Assembly (NCBI RefSeq): GCF_900115345.1
Contig: NZ_FOWC01000001.1
Span: 248,001-312,000, forward strand
Origin: Amycolatopsis rubida
GTDB taxonomy: Bacteria > Actinomycetota > Actinomycetes > Mycobacteriales > Pseudonocardiaceae
Length of the DNA: 64,000 nucleotides
Reading direction: 5' to 3'
The notes beneath the pieces are model-generated. The model was not told the origin of the DNA, ran no database searches, and was given only the letters and a program-made list of their open reading frames with translations. Both the position numbers and the translations under genes were made by a program. Within the stretch, counting starts at the first letter, position 1; every line of letters starts with the position of its first letter. Shown in pieces: positions 35,378 to 44,246 of the stretch.

Positions 35378-36612
35378 AGGTTTCCTCCATGGTCTGGGCT
35401 GGAGACTTCCTGCCCGGTTGCCACGAGCCGGGGTGTCCGCTCGGGGGTCTTGTCCGGCCGCGCGGGCGCGGCCTTGCGTGCGGTGTCGGCGGGTTCGGTG
35501 CGCACGTGCGCGGGGATGCGCAGGGTGAACGTCGACCCGGTGCCGGGACGGCTCCACAGGCCGACCGAACCGCCGTGGTTGGCCGCGACGTGTTTCACGA
35601 TCGCCAGTCCGAGTCCGGTGCCGCCGGTGGCGCGCGAACGCGCTTTGTCCGCCCGGTAGAAGCGTTCGAACACGCGCTGCTGCTCGTCCTCGGCAATGCC
35701 GATGCCGCGGTCGGTCACCGCGATCTCGACCATGCCGTCGGCGAGCCGGCGCGAGATCGACACCGGGCTGCCCGCCGACGAGTACGCGACGGCGTTCTCC
35801 AGCAGGTTCGACAGCGCGGTGACCAGCAGCGTCCGATCGCCCTCGATGAGCAGGCCGCTGGCGGCGTCGGTGGTGATGGTGATGTCGGCGGATTCCGCGG
35901 ACAGCGTGGTGCGCCCGAGCGCCTCGCGCACGACGGCGTCGACCTCGACCACGTTGAGGTCGGGCAGCCGTTCGGCGCCCTGGAGCCGCGACAGCGCGAT
36001 GAGTTCGGTGACGAGCTGGCCGAGCCGGGTGGATTCGCGCAGGATCTTGCCGCCGAAGCGGCGGACCTCCTCGACGTCCTCGGCGGCGTCCAGCACGGCC
36101 TCGGTGAGCAGCGCGATCGCACCGACCGGGGTCTTCAGCTCGTGGCTGACGTTGGCCACGAAGTCGCGGCGCACCGCCTCCAGCCGGATCGCCTCGGAGT
36201 GGTCGACGGCCTCGACGACGGTGAACCCGTCGCCGAGCGGCCGGACCTCGCCGAGCACCGCCTCGGGCTGGCGGCGGCCGCGGCTCTCCAGCGGCGAGAG
36301 GTCGACCTCCATCGGCTCGTCGGTCTCGACCACCTGCTCGGCGGCCTTGCGCGCCCGCGGATCGGCCTGGTTCACCCGGACCAGGCCGAGTTCGTACGCC
36401 CGCGGGTTGTGCAGCACAAGGTCGCCGAACCGGTTGAGCACGATGACGCCGTTGTTGGAAGAGCGGATCAGCCGCATCAGCAGCTCCGCGACTGTGGGAC
36501 CGGTGGGCCGGGCCGCCTCGCGCCGGGCGCGCGCCCTGGCCGTCAGGAACCCGGCGACCGCGCCGACGACAAGAGCGCCGATGGCCGTCAGCAGGACAAC
36601 AGGCGTGGTCAC
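35374..36612 (-). CDS. senX3: Sensor histidine kinase SenX3
   Basis: The 412-residue kinase has one clear N-terminal membrane segment (about 5-25), a PAS-like region (LIRSSNNGVIVLNRFGDLVLHNPRA) and the HisKA helix with FVANVSHELKTPVGAI as phosphorylation site. The ATPase domain carries NLLENAVAYS (N box), VTDRGIGI (G1), FERFYRADKARSR (F) and GGTGLGLAIVKH (G2). The tail of about 35 residues is Pro/Arg-rich. SenX3 signals phosphate status to RegX3. Unlike M. tuberculosis, where repeats separate the two genes, here they overlap by four bases. Confidence 0.95.
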   Translation of the reverse strand: MTTPVVLLTAIGALVVGAVAGFLTARARARREAARPTGPTVAELLMRLIRSSNNGVIVLNRFGDLVLHNPRAYELGLVRVNQADPRARKAAEQVVETDEPMEVDLSPLESRGRRQPEAVLGEVRPLGDGFTVVEAVDHSEAIRLEAVRRDFVANVSHELKTPVGAIALLTEAVLDAAEDVEEVRRFGGKILRESTRLGQLVTELIALSRLQGAERLPDLNVVEVDAVVREALGRTTLSAESADITITTDAASGLLIEGDRTLLVTALSNLLENAVAYSSAGSPVSISRRLADGMVEIAVTDRGIGIAEDEQQRVFERFYRADKARSRATGGTGLGLAIVKHVAANHGGSVGLWSRPGTGSTFTLRIPAHVRTEPADTARKAAPARPDKTPERTPRLVATGQEVSSPDHGGNL

Positions 36613-36762
36613 GGGGGAATCGTAAGCATCCCGGTAGCCTTCCGGCCTAGTCCTGGAAGCCCGGTCGTGAGGCGAGTGACACCTGAGGGGGACATATTCG
36701 CCTCGGGGTCAGGCCCTGTTCACCCGATCGAGATGTTCCGGCACAATCGGCACGCTTAGCGT

Positions 36763-37641
36763 TCAGCGCGCGTCGAGGGTCTTGAGGTCCTCGTCGGATA
36801 GCTTCAGCGCCGCCGCGGCGACGTTCTGGTCCAGGTGCGCGGGGTCACTCGTACCGGGGATCGCCAGCACGTGCGGACCCTGCGCGAGCGTCCACGCCAG
36901 CCGCACCTGAGCGCTCGTCGCGTCATGCCGCCGCGCGACCTCGGCGACTCGTTCGTCTTCGTCGGACTGTCCACTCGCGACCGCGAAGAACGGCACGAAA
37001 GCCACACCCTGTTCGCCGCACAGCCGCAGCAGTTCGTCGTCCTCGCGGCGGACGGACAGGCCGTACTGGTTCTGCACGCACACCACCGGCGCGATCGCTT
37101 GGGCCTCGGCGAGGTGTTCGGCGCTGACGTTGGAAATGCCCAGCTCGCCGATCAGCCCCTCGGTGCGCAGTTCGGCCAGCGCGCCGAAGTGCTCGGCGAG
37201 CGAGCCGGAGCCGCGGTCCAGGCCGGTGCCGATGCGCAGGTTGACGACGTCGATGCGATCGCGGCCGAGTTCGCGCAGGTTCTGCTCGACCTGGCCGCGC
37301 AGTTCGTCGGGACGGGCGAACGGCCGGAACTGGCCGGATTCGTCGCGCGACGGGCCGACCTTGGTGGTCAGCACGAGGTCGTCGCCGTACGGAGCGAGCG
37401 CGGCCTTGATCAAGGCGTTGGCCGACCAGGTGGCACCGAAGTAGAACGCCGCGGTGTCGATGTGGTTCACGCCCAGTTCCACGGCTCGGCGCAGCACCGA
37501 AATCGCGCGACCGGCGTCGATCGGCGCGGCCGGGTCGAGCGAGCCGCCGAGCCGCATCGAGCCGAAGCCGAGCCGGTTGACGGTGCGGGAGCCGAGCTGC
37601 CAGGTGCCCGCGGCAGCGGCGGGAAGTGTCGTTTCGGTCAT
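36763..37641 (-). CDS. Aldo/keto reductase
   Basis: The 292-residue (beta/alpha)8 oxidoreductase has the family pattern LGFGSMRLGG, NHIDTAAFYFG (aspartate and tyrosine of the catalytic tetrad), VLTTKVG (lysine), DVVNLRIGTG in place of the usual xxxxHxPD histidine strand, LIGELGISNVSAEHL and VLAIPGTSDPAHLDQN for NADPH. The catalytic histidine seems absent from its usual place, which is known in some subfamilies. Substrate unknown. The ATG at 37641 diverges from a LuxR-type regulator gene across a 75-bp gap with an 18-bp palindrome. Confidence 0.9.
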   Translation of the reverse strand: MTETTLPAAAAGTWQLGSRTVNRLGFGSMRLGGSLDPAAPIDAGRAISVLRRAVELGVNHIDTAAFYFGATWSANALIKAALAPYGDDLVLTTKVGPSRDESGQFRPFARPDELRGQVEQNLRELGRDRIDVVNLRIGTGLDRGSGSLAEHFGALAELRTEGLIGELGISNVSAEHLAEAQAIAPVVCVQNQYGLSVRREDDELLRLCGEQGVAFVPFFAVASGQSDEDERVAEVARRHDATSAQVRLAWTLAQGPHVLAIPGTSDPAHLDQNVAAAALKLSDEDLKTLDAR

Positions 37642-37679
37642 GTCTCCAGCGTGCTTCGCGGCCGGTCGTCGCGGTGGGT

Positions 37680-37697
37680 TTGGCAGCAAGCTGCCAA
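37680..37697. promoter_or_regulatory. Palindromic operator between aldo/keto reductase and LuxR-type regulator
   Basis: TTGGCAGCAAGCTGCCAA is a perfect 18-bp inverted repeat in the 75-bp divergent gap. It lies 39 bp from the reductase ATG and 20 bp from the regulator GTG. It probably is the regulator's binding site controlling both genes. Confidence 0.75.
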
Positions 37698-37716
37698 CGC
37701 GGGAACACTGGACGAC

Positions 37717-38343
37717 GTGCCCCGAGCCGAGGAAGTCGCGAACATCCGCGACGAGCGAGAACTGGTCGAACGCGCCGGACACCTGCTCGCCGGAGCCGAC
37801 GAGTTCGCCTGCGCCGCGAACGACCTGCACACCTGGTCCGCGATGCAGAAATTCGCCCAGGAGCTGCCGAAAGAGCGGAAGCTGCGGATCCGCAAGGTCT
37901 ACCTGTCGCGCGTCCTGCTCGACCCGGCGGGCGCGGAACACCTGCGGACACTGCACCGGCTCGGCGCGGAAGTCCGGGTCAGCGACCACGAGATCAACGA
38001 GACGATCCTGCTCGACGGCCGCGTCGCCATCCTCGCCGCCGGTCCCGGCTACAACGTCGTGACCGCCCCGGATCTGGTGCGCGGCATCTCGTCGCTGTTC
38101 GAGGCCGCCTGGCGCTCGTCGACCGCGATGGAGGCGTACGAGACGCGGTTCGCCGAGTTGCGGCAGTACACGCCACAGCTGCTGGACCTGCTGTCTTCCG
38201 GTTCCACGGACGAGAAGGCGGCCCGGGCGATGGGCGTCGGGCTGCGGACGTACCGTCGGCGGGTGGCGGAATTGATGGATGTACTGGGTGCGACGTCGCG
38301 GTTCCAAGCGGGTGCTCTCGCGAGGGAGGCGGGCCTGCTGTGA
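37717..38343 (+). CDS. LuxR-type HTH transcriptional regulator with TrmB/PLD-like sensor domain
   Basis: The 208-residue protein has an N-terminal alpha/beta domain that recalls the PLD-like effector domain of TrmB-type regulators (IRKVYLSRVLLDPAG, LRTLHRLGAEVRVSD, ETILLDGRVAIL). A C-terminal LuxR-type helix-turn-helix follows (about 150-205, LLDLLSSGSTDEKAARAMGV then TYRRRVAELMDVLGATSRFQAG). It diverges from the aldo/keto reductase over a palindrome and is probably its local regulator. I use the GTG at 37717; in-frame GTG codons further upstream would run through the palindrome. The next gene overlaps the stop (GTGA). Confidence 0.8.
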   Translation: MPRAEEVANIRDERELVERAGHLLAGADEFACAANDLHTWSAMQKFAQELPKERKLRIRKVYLSRVLLDPAGAEHLRTLHRLGAEVRVSDHEINETILLDGRVAILAAGPGYNVVTAPDLVRGISSLFEAAWRSSTAMEAYETRFAELRQYTPQLLDLLSSGSTDEKAARAMGVGLRTYRRRVAELMDVLGATSRFQAGALAREAGLL

Positions 38344-39245
38344 GGCGCGCCGTTCTCGCCGCGGCGTTGCTCACCGCGGGATGCGCCGCGTCCGAGCAAC
38401 CCGCGCCGCCCGCGCCTGCTCCCGCACCGGCGAATGTGGCCTATGTGGACACCAAGGCGACCAGCGACGCGGTGTCCGGCGTCAAAAAGGCCGTGGAGAC
38501 GGCGTTCAGCTACGACTCCACGAAGCCGGAAGAGGTCGCGAAAACCGAGCAGGAGTACCTGACCGGCGGGGCTCGCGCGCAGTTCGACAAGACCTTCGCC
38601 GAGGTCCGCACTGAGCCGGTGACCACGCAGACACAGGTGATCGAAACCGGTCTGGCCGAGCTGACCCCGGAGCACGCGCGGATGCTGGTGGTGGCCGCGC
38701 AGCACAGCAAACGCCCCGACGGAGCCAAGAACCAGAGCGTCGCGCTCATCCTGGTCACCGCGGGCAAGGCGAACGGGCACTGGCAGCTGCAGGATTTGAA
38801 CTTCGACCCGCGCGGAAAGCTCACCGCAGCCCCCAGCCCAGCGGACGGCCTCGCCGCGACCCGGGACGCCGCCGTCAACGCGGCTGTCCAGGACGGCGGG
38901 ATCCTGATGACCATCGACCCGAAGAACATCGACGGCAGCTACGCGAAGTGGGAAGAGGTGGCCGCCGAACCGCTTCTCTCGCAGTTCCGGATGAGCCGCC
39001 AGGAGACCGAGGACAGCATCCGCAAGACCGGGAAGAAGGCGGCCTTCGGCGCGGATTCGACCGCCGCGCTGACCGAACTCAGCCCGGACGGCACCAAGGC
39101 GGCGGCGGTGCTGTCGGCATTGGTGACGACGAGCGGCGGCCAGAACCCGGGGGAAAACCGGCTGCCGGTCCACCTCGACCTCGTCCGGCAGGGCACCGAG
39201 TGGAAGGTGTCCGGGATCCGGGCGTTCTCCAGCGCAGGGTCGTGA
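38340..39245 (+). CDS. Hypothetical lipoprotein
   Basis: The 301-residue protein starts RRAVLAAALLTAGCAAS with a lipobox LTAGC, so it should be a lipid-anchored extracytoplasmic protein, with a Pro/Ala linker after the cysteine. The body has one and perhaps two NTF2-like or Mce-associated-like alpha+beta units (AVETAFSYDSTKPEEVAKTEQEYL with LVVAAQHSK strands), but I do not recognise the family. The GTG at 38340 overlaps the regulator stop by four bases, so it belongs to that operon. Its TGA stop at 39243-39245 is formed by the first arm of palindrome copy 5. Confidence 0.8.
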   Translation: MRRAVLAAALLTAGCAASEQPAPPAPAPAPANVAYVDTKATSDAVSGVKKAVETAFSYDSTKPEEVAKTEQEYLTGGARAQFDKTFAEVRTEPVTTQTQVIETGLAELTPEHARMLVVAAQHSKRPDGAKNQSVALILVTAGKANGHWQLQDLNFDPRGKLTAAPSPADGLAATRDAAVNAAVQDGGILMTIDPKNIDGSYAKWEEVAAEPLLSQFRMSRQETEDSIRKTGKKAAFGADSTAALTELSPDGTKAAAVLSALVTTSGGQNPGENRLPVHLDLVRQGTEWKVSGIRAFSSAGS

Positions 39246-39283
39246 GCGGCAATCCCGGTTCTAACCGCGACCAGCACTCACGA
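39240..39283. repeat. Dispersed palindrome, TCGTGAGTG family, copy 5
   Basis: TCGTGAG (39240-39246) pairs with CTCACGA (39277-39283) and the core is CGGT-TCTA-ACCG. The middle of the stem is mismatched. The left arm supplies the TGA stop codon of the lipoprotein gene. Confidence 0.75.
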
Positions 39284-39308
39284 CGCCACCGCTCGCCGCC
39301 AGCCCTGC

Positions 39309-39350
39309 TCGTGAGGCAATCCCGGTTCTAACCGCGACGAACACTCACGA
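39309..39350. repeat. Dispersed palindrome, TCGTGAGTG family, copy 6
   Basis: TCGTGAG (39309-39315) pairs with CTCACGA (39344-39350) around CGGT-TCTA-ACCG. It is a near-duplicate of copy 5, 26 bp away, sharing the run CAATCCCGGTTCTAACCGCG. The pair looks like a local tandem duplication. Confidence 0.75.
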
Positions 39351-39459
39351 CGCGATCCCGGCACCCCCGCGCAAACTGCCGCGCCCCGCCGCACCGCCGC
39401 ACGCACCGCCGCCCCGCCGCACCGCCGCCCCGCCGCACGCCTCGCCGCCCCGCCGCACA
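39351..39459. repeat. GC-rich CCGCCGCAC-type low-complexity stretch
   Basis: Between palindrome copies 6 and 7 lie about 100 bp made mostly of CCGCCGCACCG/CCGCCCCGCCG words. I see no gene. It resembles a short degenerate tandem array. Confidence 0.6.
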
Positions 39460-39500
39460 TGAGTGGCGTTGCCGGTGAGAACCGGCCCCGCCACTCACGA
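39460..39500. repeat. Dispersed palindrome, TCGTGAGTG family, copy 7
   Basis: TGAGTGGCG (39460-39468) pairs with CGCCACTCA (39489-39497) and the inner core is CCGGT-GAGA-ACCGG. The right flank keeps the family's CACGA. It lies 13 bp from the gpmA stop and could terminate gpmA transcription. Confidence 0.78.
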
Positions 39501-39513
39501 GCGCGCGAAAGGC

Positions 39514-40263
39514 TCAGCGGCCCTGGTTCGCCACTGCGGCAGCGGCTTCCTTCGCCGCCTCCGGGTCGAGGTACTCGCCACCCGCCTTGACCGGCTTGAG
39601 GTCCGCGGTCAGGTCGTAGCGCAGCGGGATGCCGGTCGGGATGTTCAGCGCGGCGATAGCGTCGTCGGAGATTCCGTCGAGGTGCTTGACCAGCGCGCGC
39701 AGCGAGTTGCCGTGCGCGGCCACCAGCACGGTGCGGCCCGCCTGGAGGTCGGGGACGATCGCCGACTCCCAGTACGGCAGCAGCCGGGCCACGACGTCCT
39801 TCAGGCATTCGGTCAGCGGGGCCCGGTCGCCGAGGTCGGCGTACCGCGCGTCGCCCGCCTGGCTGAACTCGTCCTTCGGGTCGATGGCCGGCGGCGGCGT
39901 GTCGTACGAGCGGCGCCAGAGCATGAACTGCTCCTCGCCGAACTCGTCCAGCGTCTGCTTCTTGTTCTTGCCCTGCAGCGCGCCGTAGTGCCGCTCGTTG
40001 AGCCGCCAGTCGCGCTTGACCGGGATCCAGTGCCGGTCGGCGGCGTCGAGGGCGACGTTCGCCGTGCTGATCGCCCGGCGCAGCAGCGACGTGTGCACCA
40101 CGTCCGGCAGCAGCCCCGCCTCGGCGAGCAGCTGCCCGCCCTGGCGGGCTTCGCGCTCGCCGGTCTCCGAAAGGGGCACGTCCACCCAGCCGGTGAACAG
40201 GTTTTCCGCGTTCCACGTGCTCTGTCCGTGCCGCAGCAGCACCAGGGTCCCAAGTTCGGCCAT
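39514..40263 (-). CDS. gpmA: 2,3-bisphosphoglycerate-dependent phosphoglycerate mutase
   Basis: This is the glycolytic and gluconeogenic interconversion of 3- and 2-phosphoglycerate. The 249-residue protein has the full dPGM motif set: [47 protein letters not shown], and [19 protein letters not shown]. Length matches family norms. I use the ATG at 40263, which is better spaced from GGCAGG than the ATG two codons upstream. Gpm next to senX3-regX3 is also the mycobacterial order (Rv0489-Rv0491), though here the AKR operon is inserted between. Confidence 0.96.
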   Translation of the reverse strand: MAELGTLVLLRHGQSTWNAENLFTGWVDVPLSETGEREARQGGQLLAEAGLLPDVVHTSLLRRAISTANVALDAADRHWIPVKRDWRLNERHYGALQGKNKKQTLDEFGEEQFMLWRRSYDTPPPAIDPKDEFSQAGDARYADLGDRAPLTECLKDVVARLLPYWESAIVPDLQAGRTVLVAAHGNSLRALVKHLDGISDDAIAALNIPTGIPLRYDLTADLKPVKAGGEYLDPEAAKEAAAAVANQGR

Positions 40264-40683
40264 GGCCATCAGCCTGCCAGAACGCGTGCGCGCCGCCAGT
40301 AGTGCGTCCACCCCTCTACCCAGAGTGCGTTACCCGGGAGTAACACTTTCACCCGACCCGCAGCCGGGTTGCCGACGAGCGGGCGAAAGAGTGCAAGGCG
40401 CTGCGCACTGTTATCCCCGTCAGCAAATTTCACTCGAACGGAGTAACCAGTAGTCTTGTGATTACTGGTCGATATCTGACAGGTTGGGCATGTCCCGCTC
40501 AGCCGGATTCCACGCACTCCCGGCTGATCACGGGCAGTGACCGCGGCTCGTCTCCCCCCTGCCGAGCCGCGGCCCGCCGGCCCCGTTGGCATCCCCCTCG
40601 TCACCGGGTCCAGCAGGCGGGACCTGCAGCGGGACGGCTCGAGATCGCGACTCCCCCTCCCTCGAGCCGTTCCGCCAGCCCCC
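40264..40683. other. Intergenic region with two terminator-like hairpins
   Basis: No gene is supported in these 420 bp. It holds the gpmA promoter at the left. Two hairpins lie at the right: 40541-40572 (perfect 10-bp stem CCGCGGCTCG/CGAGCCGCGG) and 40631-40673 near the stop of the DUF4349 lipoprotein gene. An AT-richer part around 40420-40490 contains ACCAGTA...TACTGGT and may be the gpmA upstream control region. Confidence 0.55.
40631..40673 (-). terminator. Hairpin terminator of the DUF4349 lipoprotein gene
   Basis: ACGGCTCGAG (40634-40643) and CTCGAGCCGT (40661-40670) are perfect complements; with one G-U pair the stem extends to 13 bp. It starts 10 bp past the stop on the minus strand. 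A second hairpin (40541-40572) follows. Confidence 0.75.
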
Positions 40684-41508
40684 TCACTGCGCGGGCCTGG
40701 CCTTACGCCGCCGCAACCACCAGAACACCGCGCCCGCCGGGATCCCGAACGCGGTCACAAACGGCAGCAGCACGCCGAGCACACGCACCAGCCCGCCGCA
40801 GAAGGCGACGAATGCGTCCCAGCCGCCGGACAGCCCGGCGAGGAAGCCGCCAGTCTCCGCCGTCGCGGCCGCCTGCTTCGTCACCGACAGCGACACGGTC
40901 GCCATCGCGACCTTCCCGGCCAGTGACGCCTGCTGCCGCTCCAGCGACTCCAGCGTGGCCTGCCTGCTCGTCAGCTCGCTCTCGACAGACGCGATCTCGG
41001 ACACCGACTGCGCCTTCGCCAGCAGCGCGCGCATCCGGTCGACGCTCGCCCGCTGGGTCGCCAGCCGCGCGTCCACGTCGACCACCTGCGAGGTCACGTC
41101 CTGTGCGCTGATTTCCCGCCGCCTCACCTGGCCGAGCCCGCCGAGCTGGTCCAGCACGCCGTCGAGTTTCTCCGCCGGCACGGACAAGGTCAGCGACGCG
41201 GAATCGTCCGTCGCGCTCTCCTGCCCGGGGTAGCCGCCCGCAGCGGTCGCGATCGCCTTGGCGCGGGACACGACGTCGCCAGTCTTCGGGGTGGTCAGTT
41301 CCAGCCGAGCGCTGCGTGCCAGTTTGCGGTCAGTCGCGCCGGGCTCGGGCACGTACGCCTGCGCGTTGCCCTGCCTCGGCGCTGCCCCCTGCTCCTGCTG
41401 CTGCGCGGGCGCGACAGCCGACCTCGCCGAGTCCGCGGTGTTGCCGCTGCATCCAGCCAGCAGCAACACCGCGGCACCCGCGAGCACGTATCTCCATCGG
41501 GTCCGCAT
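40684..41508 (-). CDS. DUF4349 domain-containing lipoprotein
   Basis: The 274-residue protein has a signal peptide with lipobox LLAGC (C20) and a Gln/Ala-rich linker. The DUF4349 domain follows (about 62-230), made of a ferredoxin-like beta unit (RSARLELTTPKTGDVV, ASLTLSVPAEKLDGVL) and a long coiled coil (VDARLATQRASVDRMRALLA to LESLERQQASLAG). A membrane segment (about 240-262) precedes the basic tail RRRKARPA. Function of the domain is unknown; it is common in envelope proteins. It is transcribed after the ybjN-like gene, 66 bp away. Confidence 0.88.
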   Translation of the reverse strand: MRTRWRYVLAGAAVLLLAGCSGNTADSARSAVAPAQQQEQGAAPRQGNAQAYVPEPGATDRKLARSARLELTTPKTGDVVSRAKAIATAAGGYPGQESATDDSASLTLSVPAEKLDGVLDQLGGLGQVRRREISAQDVTSQVVDVDARLATQRASVDRMRALLAKAQSVSEIASVESELTSRQATLESLERQQASLAGKVAMATVSLSVTKQAAATAETGGFLAGLSGGWDAFVAFCGGLVRVLGVLLPFVTAFGIPAGAVFWWLRRRKARPAQ

Positions 41509-41574
41509 TCCCGTCTCCCTCCAGTCGTTGGCGGTGAGACGAAGCGACGGTGCGGACCCGTTGCACGGAATCGG

Positions 41575-42087
41575 TTACGACTCGGTCAACCCCGGTTCGT
41601 GCCCTCCGGCGGGTTCGGCGAGGTGTTTGAACGCCTGGAGGTTCGCCAGCGATTCGCCGCGCGAGACGCGCCAGTCCCATTCGCGCTTGATCGACGTGGC
41701 GAATCCGATTTCCAGCAGGATGTTGAAATCGCCGTCGGCGGCTTCGAGCACCTGGCCGAGGATCTTGTCCAGTTCGGACTCGGTCACCGTCTCCTTGCCG
41801 AAGCGGCCGACCAGGTAGATGTCGCCGAGACTGTCCACTGTGTAGTGCACACCGTAAAGCCGGGCGTTGCGCTGCAACAGGAACCGGTACACGTCCTCGT
41901 GCCGTTCGTCCGGACGGCGGCAGACGAACGCCTCCACCGAGAACGCGTGGTCGCCGTCCACGAGCCAGCAGTTGGTCTGCAGCTTCTTGGTTCCCGGCAA
42001 CGTCACGAAATAGCGGCCTGCGCCGCGACGGTCGTAGGCGAGCCCACTTGAGTCCAAAGTGGACTTGATAGTCGCGTCAAGGCTCAC
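41575..42087 (-). CDS. YbjN domain-containing protein
   Basis: The 170-residue protein is of the YbjN type, a chaperone-like fold related to type III secretion chaperones. It shows [51 protein letters not shown] and DIYLVGRF strands followed by a helical C-terminus. Its GTG at 42087 overlaps the mshA stop by four bases. The same pair (mshA, YbjN protein) is conserved in mycobacteria (Rv0486, Rv0487), suggesting a link to mycothiol synthesis or MshA stability; this is inference. Confidence 0.88.
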   Translation of the reverse strand: MSLDATIKSTLDSSGLAYDRRGAGRYFVTLPGTKKLQTNCWLVDGDHAFSVEAFVCRRPDERHEDVYRFLLQRNARLYGVHYTVDSLGDIYLVGRFGKETVTESELDKILGQVLEAADGDFNILLEIGFATSIKREWDWRVSRGESLANLQAFKHLAEPAGGHEPGLTES

Positions 42088-43382
42088 ACTGCCACCTCCG
42101 CCCGCAGTTCCAGCGCCTGCCGGAACGCTCTGGTCGCTTGAGCATAGATCTCCAGCAGCGAATCCGTGGTGCGCCGCCAGGAAAACCGCTGCGCGTGCCG
42201 CGTCGCGTTGGCCGCCAGTTCGGCTCGCCGGTCCGGCCGCAGCGCGACCGCGGCGAGCGCGTCGGCCCATTCCGGAGCGCCGTGCGACGGAACCAGCAGC
42301 CCGGAAACCCCGTGCGGCACCGCGACCGGCAGCCCGCCGACCTCCGCCGCCACCACCGGCGTACCGCACGCCTGTGCTTCGAGCGCGACCAAACCGAACG
42401 ATTCGTTGTAGCTCGGCACCGCGACGACGTCGGCCGCGCGGAACACCGTGCGCAGCTTCAACCCGGTCTGCGGCGGCAGGAACCGCACCTGCTCGGCAAT
42501 GCCCAGCGACACCGCCAGTTCGCGCAATGCCTGCGGCTGCTCCAACCCGGTGCCAGACGGTCCGCCGACCACCAGAACCACCAGCCGCGACGCCAATTCC
42601 GGCCGCCGTCGCAGCATTTCCGCCGCGGCGTGCAACAGCACGTCCGGAGCCTTGAGCGGCTGAATCCGTCCGGCAAAAGCGAGCACGACAGCGTCCGGCG
42701 ACAGGTTCAGCTCGCGACGCGCGTCCAGCTGCGAGCCAGGCGTGAACCGTTCGAGGTCGACACCCGGCGGCACGGCATGCACAGCGTGCGTGGCAGCTCC
42801 GTAGAGATCGACCAGCTGCCTCGCCTCCACCTGCGTGTTCGCGACAAGACAGTCCGCTTCGGCGACCACCTGCTCCTCGCCCATCACGCGCGTGCGCGGC
42901 TCGGGTTTGTCACCCTCGGCGAGCAGCGCGTTCTTGACCTTGGCCAGCGTGTGCGCGGTGTGCACGAGCGGCACTCCCCACCGGTCCCGGGCCAGCCAGC
43001 CGACTTGACCGGACAGCCAGTAGTGCGAGTGGATCAGGTCGTAGTAGCCCGGCTCGTGAAACGCTTCCGCGCGCAGCACGCCCGAGGTGAACGCGCACAG
43101 CTGCGCGGGCAGTTCGTCGCGCGCCAGCGGCTCGAACGGCCCGGCGGGCACATGCCGCACCGTGACGCCGGGAGCCAGTTCGGCCAGCGGCGGCTGCTCC
43201 GACGAGGTCGCCCTCGTGAAGACCTCGACCTCGATGCCGCGTCGCGCCATCTCCTGCGCGGTCTGGCTGACGTACACGTTCATCCCGCCGGCGTCGCCGG
43301 TGCCCGGTTGCTCGAGCGGGGAGGTGTGCACGGACAAGACCGCGATCCGGCGCGGCTCAGCGATGAATCCCTTGAGGGTCAC
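42084..43382 (-). CDS. mshA: D-inositol-3-phosphate glycosyltransferase MshA
   Basis: MshA transfers N-acetylglucosamine from UDP-GlcNAc to inositol-3-phosphate, the first step of mycothiol synthesis. The 432-residue GT-B enzyme has the N-terminal [20 protein letters not shown], where MshA binds its acceptor, [38 protein letters not shown] and the nucleotide-sugar glutamate motif [20 protein letters not shown]. The GTG at 43382 is preferred: it begins just before the conserved domain and sits behind AGGAG. It overlaps the ybjN-like gene. Mycothiol is consistent with an actinobacterial host. Confidence 0.96.
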   Translation of the reverse strand: MTLKGFIAEPRRIAVLSVHTSPLEQPGTGDAGGMNVYVSQTAQEMARRGIEVEVFTRATSSEQPPLAELAPGVTVRHVPAGPFEPLARDELPAQLCAFTSGVLRAEAFHEPGYYDLIHSHYWLSGQVGWLARDRWGVPLVHTAHTLAKVKNALLAEGDKPEPRTRVMGEEQVVAEADCLVANTQVEARQLVDLYGAATHAVHAVPPGVDLERFTPGSQLDARRELNLSPDAVVLAFAGRIQPLKAPDVLLHAAAEMLRRRPELASRLVVLVVGGPSGTGLEQPQALRELAVSLGIAEQVRFLPPQTGLKLRTVFRAADVVAVPSYNESFGLVALEAQACGTPVVAAEVGGLPVAVPHGVSGLLVPSHGAPEWADALAAVALRPDRRAELAANATRHAQRFSWRRTTDSLLEIYAQATRAFRQALELRAEVAV

Positions 43383-43395
43383 CTGGTCACTCCTG

Positions 43396-44217
43396 CTACT
43401 CGGCTGCGTCCCCGGCGAACCGCCGCAGCGCGGAGTTGAAGTCCTCCGGCTCCTCGATGAACGGCAGATGCCCGGCCTCAACGAACCAACGCAGGACCGC
43501 CCCCGGAATCTTCCCGGCCGAATACTCTGCCGCCGAAGGATCCACCACGCCGTCGGCCGAGCCGTGCACCACCAGCGTCGGTTTGTCGACCGCGGAAAGC
43601 ACCTCACCACTGCCGATGTCCCGCCGGAACAGCGCGCCGCGCACCGCGGGCGGCACCGAAAGCGAACTGCCGAGCATCGCCTGCGCGTACGCACCAGGCA
43701 CCTTCGGACTGGTCTGGGAGCGGGCGAACTCGACCAGCGCGGGGATCGCCGTCGCAGCGTCGGCCGAGAGCGCCGCGGGCAGCGCGGCCCGCATGATCGG
43801 CCCGGTCGCGCCGCCTTCGCGCTTGCGGCCGATCTCGGTGATCGCGCCCACCAGCACAATGCCGCCGAGCCGTGCGGTGCCGTGCTCGCGCAGGTAGTCC
43901 GCGATCACCAGTCCGCCGTAGGACCAGCCGACGACGATCGCGTCCGGACCGGCGAAGTCGAGCACCGCGGCGAGGTCTCCCGCCCACTGCGCGGGATCGT
44001 CGTAACCGTCCGAGGGGACGTCGGAGCCGCCGTGTCCGCGCAGGTCCATCGCGACGAGCCGGAACTGCCCGCTCAGCGCCGGGTCGGCCAGCTGAGCGGA
44101 CCAGGCCGCGGCGGACTGGGCCCAGCCGTGCACGAAAACGATCGGACGCGCGTTCTCCGGGCCCTCGACGCGCAGTGCGATCCGCACGCCGCCGGCCCCG
44201 GTTACCTCAGTGTTCAC
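43396..44217 (-). CDS. Alpha/beta hydrolase
   Basis: The 273-residue protein has the alpha/beta-hydrolase order: oxyanion HGWAQ after [16 protein letters not shown], the nucleophile elbow GWSYGG (serine), a lid region, [13 protein letters not shown] for the aspartate and [13 protein letters not shown] for the histidine. Esterase, lipase or epoxide-hydrolase-like activity is possible; the substrate is not predictable. It lies 13 bp upstream of mshA on the same strand and may share its transcript. Confidence 0.9.
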   Translation of the reverse strand: MNTEVTGAGGVRIALRVEGPENARPIVFVHGWAQSAAAWSAQLADPALSGQFRLVAMDLRGHGGSDVPSDGYDDPAQWAGDLAAVLDFAGPDAIVVGWSYGGLVIADYLREHGTARLGGIVLVGAITEIGRKREGGATGPIMRAALPAALSADAATAIPALVEFARSQTSPKVPGAYAQAMLGSSLSVPPAVRGALFRRDIGSGEVLSAVDKPTLVVHGSADGVVDPSAAEYSAGKIPGAVLRWFVEAGHLPFIEEPEDFNSALRRFAGDAAE

Positions 44218-44246
44218 GCCCTACTTCGTAGCAGACGGCCCTTGCC

